Positions 45,306 to 55,330 of a stretch of 64,000 nt of DNA are shown in pieces. The notes beneath the pieces are model-generated. The model saw only the letters and a program-made list of their open reading frames with translations. It was not told the origin of the DNA and did no database searches. Made by a program: the position numbers and the translations under genes. Each line of letters begins with the position of its first letter. Position 1 is the first letter of the stretch. The stretch is from Oryzomicrobium terrae (GTDB taxonomy: Bacteria; Pseudomonadota; Gammaproteobacteria; Burkholderiales; Rhodocyclaceae): positions 1,550,001 to 1,614,000 of the forward strand of contig NZ_CP022579.1 of NCBI RefSeq assembly GCF_008274805.1, given 5' to 3'.

Positions 45306-47093
45306 GTGAATATTCCCGTTCATAAGTACGATGCAGTGATCGTCGGTGCCGGTGGTGCCGGCCTGCGCGCTGCCATCCAGCTGTCCGAAGCCGGTCTCAA
45401 AACCGCCGTGCTGTCCAAAGTCTTCCCGACCCGCTCCCACACCGTGGCAGCTCAGGGTGGGGTGGCTGCATCCCTCGGCAACTCCGAGGAAGATCACTGG
45501 CACTGGCACATGTACGACACCGTCAAGGGGTCCGACTGGCTCGGCGACCAGGACGCCATCGAGTTCATGTGCCGCAAGGCCAATGAAGTGGTGGTCGAGC
45601 TTGAGCACTACGGCATGCCTTTCGACCGTCTGGACAACGGCAAGATCTATCAGCGCCCCTTCGGTGGCCACATGTCCAACTTTGGCGAGCGCCCCGTACG
45701 TCGCTCCTGTGCCGCGGCCGACCGTACCGGTCACGCCATGCTGCACGCCATGTACCAGCGCAACGTCAAGGCCAACACCCAGTTCTTCGTCGAATGGATG
45801 GCCCTGGACCTGATCCGCGATGTGGATGGCACCGTGCTCGGCGTCACCGCCCTGGAAATGGAAACCGGCGAAGTCCACATCTTCCACGCCAAGGCGACCC
45901 TGTTCGCCACCGGCGGCGCCGGCCGTATCTTCTACAGCTCCACCAACGCCTTCATCAACACCGGCGACGGTGTCGGCATGGCGGCGCGTGCCGGCATCCC
46001 GCTCGAAGACATGGAGTTCTGGCAGTTCCACCCGACCGGCGTGGCCGGCGCCGGCGTGCTGATCACCGAAGGCGTGCGTGGCGAAGGCGGTATTCTGCGC
46101 AACTCCTCCGGCGAGCGTTTCATGGAACGCTACGCACCGAATGCCAAGGATCTGGCCTCCCGCGACGTGGTGTCCCGCGCCATGGCCACGGAAATCAAGG
46201 AAGGTCGCGGCTGCGGTCCCAACAAGGATTTCGTGCTGCTCGACATCACTCACCTGGAACCGGCCACTATCATGAAGCGCCTGCCCGGCATTCGTGAAAT
46301 TGCCATCCAGTTCGCCGGTGTTGATCCGATCAAGACCCCGATTCCGGTGGTGCCGACCTGTCACTACCAGATGGGCGGTATCCCCACCAACTACTCCGGT
46401 CGTGTGGTGGTTCCCCAGGGCGGCGACTACAACGTGGCCGTGCCCGGCTTCTATGCTGCTGGCGAATGCGCCTGCGCTTCGGTGCACGGTGCCAACCGCC
46501 TCGGTACCAACTCCTTGCTCGACCTGCTGGTGTTCGGCAAGTCCTCCGGCGAGACCATGGTCGAGGACATCAAGGCCATGCCTGCGTCGCACCGCGAACT
46601 GCCTAAGGATGCGGCCGACGTGTCCTTGGCCCGGATCGCCCGCCTCGATTCGCAGAAGTCCGGCGAAAACGTGCATGAAGCTCGCCTCGCCATGCAGCGC
46701 ACCATGCAGGATCACGCCGGTGTGTTCCGCTTCAAGGACATGCTGGCCAAGGGGGTGGAAAAGATCGCCGAGGTGGAAGAGCGGGTCAAACGTACCGAGA
46801 TCAAGGATAAGTCCAAGGTCTGGAATACCGCCCGTACCGAAGCTCTGGAACTGGAAAACCTGATCGAGGTTGCCAAGGCCACCATGGTCTCCGCCAATGG
46901 CCGTACCGAATCCCGCGGCGCCCACGTGCGCGACGACGCAGTGGATACCCCGGAACATCCCGATGGCCGCAACGACCAGGAATGGCTGAAGCACACCCTA
47001 TGGCATCGCGACGGCAACCGTCTCGACTACAAGCCGGTGAACATGAAGCCCCTGACGGTCGAGACGATCGCCCTGAAGAAGCGCGCCTACTAA
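45306..47093 (+). CDS. sdhA: Succinate dehydrogenase flavoprotein subunit
   Basis: A 595-residue FAD subunit of complex II. The FAD fold is AVIVGAGGAGLRAA; RSHTVAAQGGV contains H45, the same position as the covalent FAD ligand of E. coli SdhA. FHPTGVAGAGVLITEGVRGEGG and CHYQMGGIPTNYSG are active-site regions. The start is GTG 45306, adjacent to the sdhD stop. Confidence 0.97.
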   Translation: MNIPVHKYDAVIVGAGGAGLRAAIQLSEAGLKTAVLSKVFPTRSHTVAAQGGVAASLGNSEEDHWHWHMYDTVKGSDWLGDQDAIEFMCRKANEVVVELEHYGMPFDRLDNGKIYQRPFGGHMSNFGERPVRRSCAAADRTGHAMLHAMYQRNVKANTQFFVEWMALDLIRDVDGTVLGVTALEMETGEVHIFHAKATLFATGGAGRIFYSSTNAFINTGDGVGMAARAGIPLEDMEFWQFHPTGVAGAGVLITEGVRGEGGILRNSSGERFMERYAPNAKDLASRDVVSRAMATEIKEGRGCGPNKDFVLLDITHLEPATIMKRLPGIREIAIQFAGVDPIKTPIPVVPTCHYQMGGIPTNYSGRVVVPQGGDYNVAVPGFYAAGECACASVHGANRLGTNSLLDLLVFGKSSGETMVEDIKAMPASHRELPKDAADVSLARIARLDSQKSGENVHEARLAMQRTMQDHAGVFRFKDMLAKGVEKIAEVEERVKRTEIKDKSKVWNTARTEALELENLIEVAKATMVSANGRTESRGAHVRDDAVDTPEHPDGRNDQEWLKHTLWHRDGNRLDYKPVNMKPLTVETIALKKRAY

Positions 47094-47107
47094 GGAGTTC
47101 CAGATAA

Positions 47108-47812
47108 ATGGCTACCGTGAAGTTTTCTATCTACCGCTACGATCCGGACAAGGACGACAAGCCGTACATGCAGGACATTTCGGTGGAACTGGATTCCACC
47201 GATCGCAAGCTCCTGGATGCCATGGTCAAGCTGAAGGCCCTGGACGATACCCTGGCTTTCCGTCGCTCCTGCCGTGAAGGTGTGTGCGGTTCCGACGCCA
47301 TGAACATCAATGGCAAGAACGGCCTGGCCTGTCTGACCGATATCGACAGCCTGGCCCAGCCGATCGTGCTGCGGCCGCTGCCGGGTCTGCCGGTGGTTCG
47401 CGATCTGATCGTGGACATGACGCAGTTCTTCAAGCAATACCACTCGATCAAGCCCTATCTGATCAACAACGATCCGGCTCCGGAGCGCGAGCGGCTGCAA
47501 TCCCCGGAAGACCGGGAAGAACTGAACGGGCTGTATGAGTGCATCCTGTGCGCCTGCTGCTCCACGTCCTGCCCGTCGTTCTGGTGGAACCCGGACAAGT
47601 TCGTCGGCCCTGCCGGTCTGTTGGCGGCCTACCGCTTCCTGGCCGATACCCGCGACCAGGCAACCAACGAGCGTCTCGACAATCTTGAAGACCCGTACCG
47701 TCTGTTCCGCTGCCACACCATCATGAACTGCGTCGATGTCTGCCCGAAGGGTCTCAACCCGACCAAGGCCATCGGCAAGATCAAGGACATGATGGTTCAG
47801 CGGATGGTCTGA
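47108..47812 (+). CDS. sdhB: Succinate dehydrogenase iron-sulfur subunit
   Basis: A 234-residue subunit carrying [2Fe-2S] (C55, C60, D63 and C75 in CREGVCGSDAMNINGKNGLAC-type order), then [4Fe-4S] and [3Fe-4S] clusters in CILCACCSTSCPSFWW and CHTIMNCVDVCPKGLNP. Spacing matches E. coli SdhB. It passes electrons from the flavin to the quinone site. It follows sdhA by 14 bases. Confidence 0.97.
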   Translation: MATVKFSIYRYDPDKDDKPYMQDISVELDSTDRKLLDAMVKLKALDDTLAFRRSCREGVCGSDAMNINGKNGLACLTDIDSLAQPIVLRPLPGLPVVRDLIVDMTQFFKQYHSIKPYLINNDPAPERERLQSPEDREELNGLYECILCACCSTSCPSFWWNPDKFVGPAGLLAAYRFLADTRDQATNERLDNLEDPYRLFRCHTIMNCVDVCPKGLNPTKAIGKIKDMMVQRMV

Positions 47813-47825
47813 TCGGACGAATCAC

Positions 47826-48071
47826 GTGAGTCTTACGCAAGAGGAACTGAATCGTCTGCGCTGGCGCTGCGTTCGCCGCGGCCTGCTTGAAGTCGACATC
47901 ACGCTGGAAAGATTTCTCGACGAGAAATTCTCCAGCCTGAACGACGAGCAGGTCCAGGTGTTCGTGGAATTGGCAGACATGGACGATCACGAGCTCTGGG
48001 GGCTGATCAACGGCACCCTGGAGCCGGCAACACCGCAAGAGGCCGAAGTACTGGCCATGTTGCGCAAGTAG
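47826..48071 (+). CDS. sdhE: FAD assembly factor SdhE
   Basis: An 81-residue SdhE/CptB-type protein from GTG 47826. The [20 protein letters not shown] motif contains the RG(L/M)xE signature that contacts SdhA during covalent flavinylation. It lies between sdhB and gltA in the same operon, consistent with its role in maturing SdhA. Confidence 0.93.
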   Translation: MSLTQEELNRLRWRCVRRGLLEVDITLERFLDEKFSSLNDEQVQVFVELADMDDHELWGLINGTLEPATPQEAEVLAMLRK

Positions 48072-48084
48072 GAGAAAGCGGAAA

Positions 48085-48113
48085 GGAGCGGTGCCGTATC
48101 GCGGCACCGCTCC
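48085..48113. other. Intercistronic hairpin between sdhE and gltA
   Basis: Perfect 12-bp arms GGAGCGGTGCCG and CGGCACCGCTCC around a TATCG loop. There is no T tract, so it is unlikely to terminate fully; RNA processing or partial attenuation between sdh and gltA is possible. Confidence 0.65.
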
Positions 48114-48156
48114 CCTTCGCAGGGTGCAGTGCAGACTTCCTAACAGGGACAGAAAC

Positions 48157-49452
48157 ATGAGCGAACGCAAGGCTATTCTCACGATTGAAGGCAAGGACCC
48201 GGTCGAATTTCCCATCATGTCGCCGACCCACGGCAACGACACGATCGACATTCGCACCCTCGGCGGCAAAACCGGGTTTTTCACCTACGACTCCGGTTTT
48301 CTTTCCACTGCTAGCTGCAAATCCAAGATCACCTTCATCGACGGTGACAAGGGTGAGTTGCTGTACCGCGGCTACCCCATCGAGCAGCTGGCCGAAAACT
48401 GCAACTTCCTCGAAGTCGCCTATCTGCTGAAGAACGGCGAACTGCCCAACAAGAAAGAAAAGGAACAGTTCGAGTCCACCATCAAGAGCCACACGATGGT
48501 GCACGAGCAACTGGCCAAGTTCTTCAGCGGCTTCCGTCGCGATGCACACCCGATGGCCGTGATGGTCGGCGTGGTGGGTGCCCTGTCCGCCTTCTACCAC
48601 GAAGCAATGGACTTCTCTGACGCCGAGCACCGTAGCATCAGCTTCAACCGCCTGGTCGCCAAGCTGCCCACCATCGTGGCCATGGCGTACAAGTACAACA
48701 CCGGGCAGCCGTTCATGTATCCCCGCAACGACCTGGGCTACACCGCCAACTTCATGCACATGATGTTCGGTACGCCCTGCGAGGAGTACAAGCCGAACCC
48801 CGTGCTGGTCCGCGCTCTGGACATCATCTTCACCCTGCACGCTGACCACGAGCAGAATGCTTCCACCTCCACGGTGCGTCTGGCCGGCTCTTCCGGTGCC
48901 AACCCCTTTGCCTGTATCGCCGCTGGTATCGCCTGCCTGTGGGGTCCGGCTCACGGCGGTGCCAACGAGGCCTGCCTGAACATGCTGGAAGAGATCGGCG
49001 ACGTGTCCCGCGTGCCCGAGTTCATCGCCCGCGCCAAGGACAAGAACGATCCCTTCAAGCTGATGGGCTTCGGTCACCGCGTCTATAAGAACTTCGACCC
49101 GCGCGCCAAGCTGATGCGCAAGGTGTGCAACGAAGTGCTGACCGAACTCGGCCTGGAAAACGATCGCCTGTTCAAGCTGGCAATGGAACTGGAAAAGATC
49201 GCTCTGGAAGATCCGTACTTCGTCGAGAAGAAGCTCTACCCGAACGTGGACTTCTACTCCGGCATCGTGCAGAAGGCCCTCGGCATCCCGACCTCCATGT
49301 TCACCTGCATCTTCGCCCTGGCTCGGACCGTGGGCTGGATGACCCAGTGGGAAGAGATGATCACCGATCCGGAATACAAGATCGGCCGGCCGCGCCAGCT
49401 GTACGTCGGCGCTGCCAAGCGCGACGTGGTGCCGCTCGACAAGCGTGCATAA
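48157..49452 (+). CDS. gltA: Citrate synthase
   Basis: A 431-residue type I (hexameric, NADH-sensitive class) citrate synthase. Catalytic residues lie in [12 protein letters not shown] (His near 265), [14 protein letters not shown] (His near 306) and VDFYSGIV (Asp near 365). I start at ATG 48157 ([12 protein letters not shown]). It follows sdhE in the operon and ends at a strong terminator. Confidence 0.97.
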   Translation: MSERKAILTIEGKDPVEFPIMSPTHGNDTIDIRTLGGKTGFFTYDSGFLSTASCKSKITFIDGDKGELLYRGYPIEQLAENCNFLEVAYLLKNGELPNKKEKEQFESTIKSHTMVHEQLAKFFSGFRRDAHPMAVMVGVVGALSAFYHEAMDFSDAEHRSISFNRLVAKLPTIVAMAYKYNTGQPFMYPRNDLGYTANFMHMMFGTPCEEYKPNPVLVRALDIIFTLHADHEQNASTSTVRLAGSSGANPFACIAAGIACLWGPAHGGANEACLNMLEEIGDVSRVPEFIARAKDKNDPFKLMGFGHRVYKNFDPRAKLMRKVCNEVLTELGLENDRLFKLAMELEKIALEDPYFVEKKLYPNVDFYSGIVQKALGIPTSMFTCIFALARTVGWMTQWEEMITDPEYKIGRPRQLYVGAAKRDVVPLDKRA

Positions 49453-49454
49453 CT

Positions 49455-49480
49455 AAAGGGGCGCCCGTCGCCCCTTTTTT
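49455..49480 (+). terminator. gltA intrinsic terminator
   Basis: AAAGGGGCG and CGCCCCTTT arms with a CCCGT loop, running into a six-T tract three bases after the gltA stop. It separates the sdh-gltA operon from sucA, although readthrough cannot be excluded. Confidence 0.88.
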
Positions 49481-49588
49481 ACAAACACTCTGCCCGGCAT
49501 CCCCCAAGGCACCCGTGTGCTGTGAGGATGGATGAGCGGGACGGAGTGCAAGACTCAAGCAAGACTGACGCACACCAAGGTGATCGCC

Positions 49589-52408
49589 ATGATGATGGAG
49601 ATGTTTGGCAATTCCTACCTCTTCGGCGGCAATGCGCCGTTCGTCGAGGAACTGTATGAAAACTACCTGGACAATCCGGCGTCCGTGCCCGACGAGTGGC
49701 GCGACTACTTCGACAAGCTGGTGCAAATGCCCGGCTTCGTCAGCCGCGATGTCCCCCACGCCCCCGTGCTGGCCGCTTTCGCCGACATGGGCAAGCAAAC
49801 CTACCAGCGCGCTGGTGGTGCCCAGGTTGATGAGAAGAAGCAGGTCGCTGCACTGCAGCTGATCAATGCCTACCGCTTCCTCGGCAACCGCTGGGCTCAA
49901 CTCGACCCGCTCAAGCGCCACGAGCGCCCCGAGCTGCAAGAGCTGGAGCCTGCCCACTATGGCTTCACCGAAGGTGACCTGAACAAGAGCTTCAATAGCG
50001 GCTCCTTCGCCGCTGTGGGCGATCAGGCCACCCTCAAGGACATTCTCGATGCCGCCAAGGAGACTTATTGTTCTTCCATCGGCGTGGAGTACATGCACCT
50101 CACCGCTACCCAGGAAAAGCGTTGGATCCAGGCCCGTCTCGAGCCGATCCGCGGCAAGGGCCAGTATTCCGCCGAGCACAAGAAGCGTCTGCTGGAGCGT
50201 CTGACCGCCGCCGAAACCCTGGAGCGCTACCTGCACACCCGCTACGTCGGCCAGAAGCGCTTCTCCCTGGAAGGTGGCGACAGCCTGATCGTGGCTATGG
50301 ACGAACTGCTCAACGTGGGTGGTTCCAAGGGCGTTGAGGAAATCGTCATCGGCATGGCCCACCGCGGCCGTTTGAACGTGCTGGTGAACACCCTGGGCAA
50401 GGCGCCTTCCATGCTCTTCGCCGAGTTCGAAGGCAAGAAGGCTTCCGACCTGTCCTCCGGCGACGTCAAGTACCACAATGGCTTCTCGTCCGACGTCGGC
50501 ACCCCGGGCGGTCCGGTCCACCTGACCCTGGCCTTCAACCCGTCCCACCTGGAAATCGTGAACCCGGTGGTCGAGGGGTCGGTCTATGCCCGCCAGCGCC
50601 GCCGCGGCGCCGAAGGCAAGGACAAGGTCGTGCCGGTGCTGATCCATGGCGATGCCGCCGTGGCTGGCCAGGGCGTGAACCAGGAGATGCTCAACTTCTC
50701 CCAGACCCGCGGTTACGGTACGGGCGGCACGGTGCACATCATCGTGAACAACCAGATCGGCTTTACCACCTCCGATCCTCGCGACCTGCGCTCCTCCCTG
50801 TACTGCACCGACGTGTTCAAGATGGTCGAATCCCCCATCTTCCACGTCAATGGCGACGACCCCGAGGCCGTGGCCCTGGTGACCCAGCTGGCCCTGGAAT
50901 TCCGTCAGGAATTCAAGAAGGACGTGGTCATCGACATCATCTGCTTCCGCAAGCTCGGCCACAACGAGCAGGACGAGCCGATGGTGACCCAGCCCCTGAT
51001 GTACAAGAAGGTCCAGGCGCACCCCGGTACCCGCAAGCTGTATGCCGAAAAGCTGCAGACCCAGGGCGTCATCGCCGAAGGTGATGCGGACCAGATGATC
51101 AAGGACTACCGCGCAGCCCTGGACGAAGGCCGTCTGGTGCACAACCCGGTGCTGGCCGACTTCAAGCGCGAGTTCGCCAACGACTGGACCCCTTACCAGA
51201 CCAAGAAGTACCTGGAAAACGCCGATACCTCGGTGCCCCAGACCGAGCTCAAGCGTCTGGCGAAGGCCCTCACCACCATCCCGGCCAACTTCACCCTGCA
51301 CTCCCGTGTGCAGAAGATCGTCGAGGATCGTCGCGCCATGGGCGAGGGTAAGCTGCCGGTGGATTGGGGTATGGGTGAAAACCTCGCCTACGCGACCCTG
51401 CTTGCCCAGGGCTTCGGCGTGCGCCTGTCCGGCGAGGACGTCGGTCGCGGCACTTTCTTCCACCGTCACGCCGTGTTCCACGACCAGAACCGGGAACGCT
51501 GGGACGCCGGCATCTACCTGCCGCTCGCCCACCTGCAGGAAAAGCAGGGCTACTTCCAGTGCTTCGATTCCGTGCTGTCCGAAGAAGCCGTGTTGGCGTT
51601 CGAATACGGCTATGCCACTGCTGAACCCAACGAGCTGGTGGTCTGGGAAGGCCAGTTCGGCGACTTCGCCAACGGTGCCCAAGTGGTGATCGACCAGTTC
51701 CTCTGCTCCGGCGAGGCTAAGTGGGGTCGTCTGTGCGGTCTGGTGATGCTGCTGCCCCACGGCTATGAAGGCCAGGGTCCGGAGCACTCCTCGGCCCGCC
51801 TCGAGCGCTACCTGCAGCTGTCCGCCGAGCAGAACTGGGAAGTCTGCGTGCCCTCCACCCCGGCTCAGATCTTCCACCTGCTGCGTCGCCAGATGGTACG
51901 CAAGCAGCGTAAGCCGCTGGTGGTGATGTCGCCCAAGTCTCTGCTGCGCCACAAGGAAGCCATTTCCACTCTGGCCGAGTTGTCCAAGGGCAAGTTCCAG
52001 CCGCTCATCGGTGAAACCGACGCCAGCATCGATCCGAAGAAGGTGACCCGCGTGGTGGCCTGCTCCGGCAAGATCTACTACGAACTGCTGGCTGCCCGTC
52101 GCGAGCGTAAGCTGAACAACGTCGCCCTGATCCGTGTGGAACAGCTGTACCCGTTCCCCGACGCCCAGTACGCGGCCGAGTTGAAGAAGTACCCCAAGGC
52201 CAAAGAAGTGGTGTGGTGCCAGGAAGAGCCCACCAACCAAGGCGCTTGGTACTCCACCCTGCACCACTTCGAGCGCGGCCTGCAGTCCGGCCAATCGTTG
52301 TACCTGGCGGCTCGTCCCGCGGCGGCAGCGCCGGCGGTGGGCTACTTGGCCAAGCACAACGAGCAGCAAAAGGCCGTGATCGACGCCGCTCTCGGCAAAC
52401 TCAAGTAA
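49589..52408 (+). CDS. sucA: 2-oxoglutarate dehydrogenase E1 component
   Basis: An E1 subunit of 939 residues from ATG 49589, which gives the family-like MMMEMFGNSYLFGGNAPF and follows AAGG; the upstream ATG 49532 adds 19 residues. Thiamine-diphosphate and active-site regions are VIGMAHRGRLNVLVNTLGK, IHGDAAVAGQGVNQE, HIIVNNQIGFTTSDP and GQFGDFANGAQVVIDQFL. It decarboxylates 2-oxoglutarate and transfers succinyl to the lipoyl domain of SucB. sucB follows after 36 bases. Confidence 0.96.
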   Translation: MMMEMFGNSYLFGGNAPFVEELYENYLDNPASVPDEWRDYFDKLVQMPGFVSRDVPHAPVLAAFADMGKQTYQRAGGAQVDEKKQVAALQLINAYRFLGNRWAQLDPLKRHERPELQELEPAHYGFTEGDLNKSFNSGSFAAVGDQATLKDILDAAKETYCSSIGVEYMHLTATQEKRWIQARLEPIRGKGQYSAEHKKRLLERLTAAETLERYLHTRYVGQKRFSLEGGDSLIVAMDELLNVGGSKGVEEIVIGMAHRGRLNVLVNTLGKAPSMLFAEFEGKKASDLSSGDVKYHNGFSSDVGTPGGPVHLTLAFNPSHLEIVNPVVEGSVYARQRRRGAEGKDKVVPVLIHGDAAVAGQGVNQEMLNFSQTRGYGTGGTVHIIVNNQIGFTTSDPRDLRSSLYCTDVFKMVESPIFHVNGDDPEAVALVTQLALEFRQEFKKDVVIDIICFRKLGHNEQDEPMVTQPLMYKKVQAHPGTRKLYAEKLQTQGVIAEGDADQMIKDYRAALDEGRLVHNPVLADFKREFANDWTPYQTKKYLENADTSVPQTELKRLAKALTTIPANFTLHSRVQKIVEDRRAMGEGKLPVDWGMGENLAYATLLAQGFGVRLSGEDVGRGTFFHRHAVFHDQNRERWDAGIYLPLAHLQEKQGYFQCFDSVLSEEAVLAFEYGYATAEPNELVVWEGQFGDFANGAQVVIDQFLCSGEAKWGRLCGLVMLLPHGYEGQGPEHSSARLERYLQLSAEQNWEVCVPSTPAQIFHLLRRQMVRKQRKPLVVMSPKSLLRHKEAISTLAELSKGKFQPLIGETDASIDPKKVTRVVACSGKIYYELLAARRERKLNNVALIRVEQLYPFPDAQYAAELKKYPKAKEVVWCQEEPTNQGAWYSTLHHFERGLQSGQSLYLAARPAAAAPAVGYLAKHNEQQKAVIDAALGKLK

Positions 52409-52444
52409 GCGACAGAACTCTTTCGGGATGACTCGGAGAAAAAA

Positions 52445-53683
52445 ATGATTATTGACGTCAAAGTTCCGCAACTCTCGGAATCCGTTTCCGAAGCGACCCT
52501 GGTTTCCTGGCACAAGAAGGAAGGCGAAGCGGTTGCCCGCGACGAGAACCTGATCGACATCGAAACCGACAAGGTCGTGCTCGAACTGCCTGCTCCGGAT
52601 GCCGGCGTTATCGTGAAACTGATCAAGGGTAACGGCGACACCGTCGTATCCGGTGAAGTGATCGCCCAGATCGACACCGAAGCCAAGGCCGGCGCTGCCG
52701 CTCCTGCCGCCAAGGCCGAAGTCCCTGCTGCCAAGGCTGCTCCCGTGGCCGCCGCTCCGGCGGCTTCCGCCCCGGCCGCCGCCGGTGTGGCCATGCCGGC
52801 CGCACGCAAGATCCTTGACGAGAAGGGCATCGCCGCCGGCGACGTGACCGGCACCGGCCGTGGTGGCCGTGTCACCAAGGAAGACGCCCTGGGCGCCCAG
52901 GCCAAGCCTGCCGCTGGCCCGGTGGTCGCGGCTGCTGCCAAGTCTGCGCTGCCGACCCCGCCGGTGGCTGTGAACCTGGGCGATCGCCCGGAGCAGCGCG
53001 TGCCGATGACCCGCCTGCGTGCCCGCATCGCCGAGCGTCTGCTGCAGTCCAAGAACGACAACGCCATCCTGACCACCTTCAACGAGGTGAACATGGCGCC
53101 AGTGATGTCCCTGCGCAAGCAGTACGGCGAGAAGTTCGAGAAAGAGCATGGCGTGCGTCTGGGCTTCATGGGCTTCTTCGTCAAGGCTGCCGTGGCTGCC
53201 CTGAAGAAGTATCCGATCCTGAACGCCTCCGTGGACGGTAACGACATCGTCTATCACGGCTACATCGACATCGGTATCGCCGTGGGTTCTCCCCGTGGCC
53301 TGGTGGTGCCGATCATTCGTGACGCCGACCAGATGTCCATCGCCGACATCGAGAAAAAGATTGCCGAGTTCGGCCAGAAGGCCAAGGACGGCAAGCTGTC
53401 CATCGAAGAACTGTCCGGTGGCACCTTCTCCATCTCCAACGGCGGTGTGTTCGGCTCCATGCTCTCCACCCCCATCATCAACCCGCCCCAGTCCGCGATC
53501 CTCGGCATCCACGCCACCAAGGACCGGGCCGTGGTCGAGAATGGTCAAGTGGTGGTGCGTCCGATCAACTACCTGGCCATGTCCTATGACCACCGGATCA
53601 TCGACGGCCGTGAAGCCGTGCTGGGTCTGGTGACCATGAAGGAAGCCCTGGAAGATCCGGCCCGCCTGCTGCTCGGCGTCTAA
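52445..53683 (+). CDS. sucB: Dihydrolipoyllysine succinyltransferase (E2)
   Basis: A 412-residue E2 core of the oxoglutarate dehydrogenase complex. The lipoyl domain (residues 1-75) has lipoylated K43 in ETDKVVLEL. An Ala/Pro linker (about 80-115) and a peripheral-subunit-binding domain ([24 protein letters not shown]) follow. The catalytic domain ends with [15 protein letters not shown], with the His near residue 383. It is cotranscribed with sucA; lpd lies 110 bases downstream. Confidence 0.96.
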   Translation: MIIDVKVPQLSESVSEATLVSWHKKEGEAVARDENLIDIETDKVVLELPAPDAGVIVKLIKGNGDTVVSGEVIAQIDTEAKAGAAAPAAKAEVPAAKAAPVAAAPAASAPAAAGVAMPAARKILDEKGIAAGDVTGTGRGGRVTKEDALGAQAKPAAGPVVAAAAKSALPTPPVAVNLGDRPEQRVPMTRLRARIAERLLQSKNDNAILTTFNEVNMAPVMSLRKQYGEKFEKEHGVRLGFMGFFVKAAVAALKKYPILNASVDGNDIVYHGYIDIGIAVGSPRGLVVPIIRDADQMSIADIEKKIAEFGQKAKDGKLSIEELSGGTFSISNGGVFGSMLSTPIINPPQSAILGIHATKDRAVVENGQVVVRPINYLAMSYDHRIIDGREAVLGLVTMKEALEDPARLLLGV

Positions 53684-53793
53684 GCCCTAGCCGTTCAACC
53701 GCATCAACGCAGAGACCGCAGGGGCTCGGGGCCAGAGAAACCAAGCTCTGACTCCGGGTGCCGGCGGTCTCGGCGCATCACGAGGTACCTTAC

Positions 53794-55218
<1,425 letters not shown>

Positions 55219-55252
55219 CGCTGCGATACGCTCCCGGCGTTTCTGCTCGGGG

Positions 55253-55302
55253 GTAAACGAACATCGGGCGGATACCCAGGTATCCGCCCGATGTTCGTTT
55301 AC
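55253..55302. terminator. 22-bp perfect hairpin between convergent lpdA and DUF3141 genes
   Basis: The arm at 55253-55274 (beginning GTAAACGAACATCGGGC) has its exact reverse complement at 55281-55302, with a six-base CCCAGG loop. The two flanking genes converge here, so it can terminate both strands, although only short T runs follow. A 22-bp perfect stem is longer than typical bacterial terminators. Confidence 0.72.
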
Positions 55303-55330
55303 AGGCCCTTCAGTGTTGCTTGGCTGTTGC

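Noticed and set aside
49361-53593. A 1410-codon open frame on the minus strand across sucA and sucB
   Set aside because: It mirrors the codon pattern of the highly biased, GC-rich sense genes. Its translation is Gly/His/Val-rich without any domain; both sense genes are certain.
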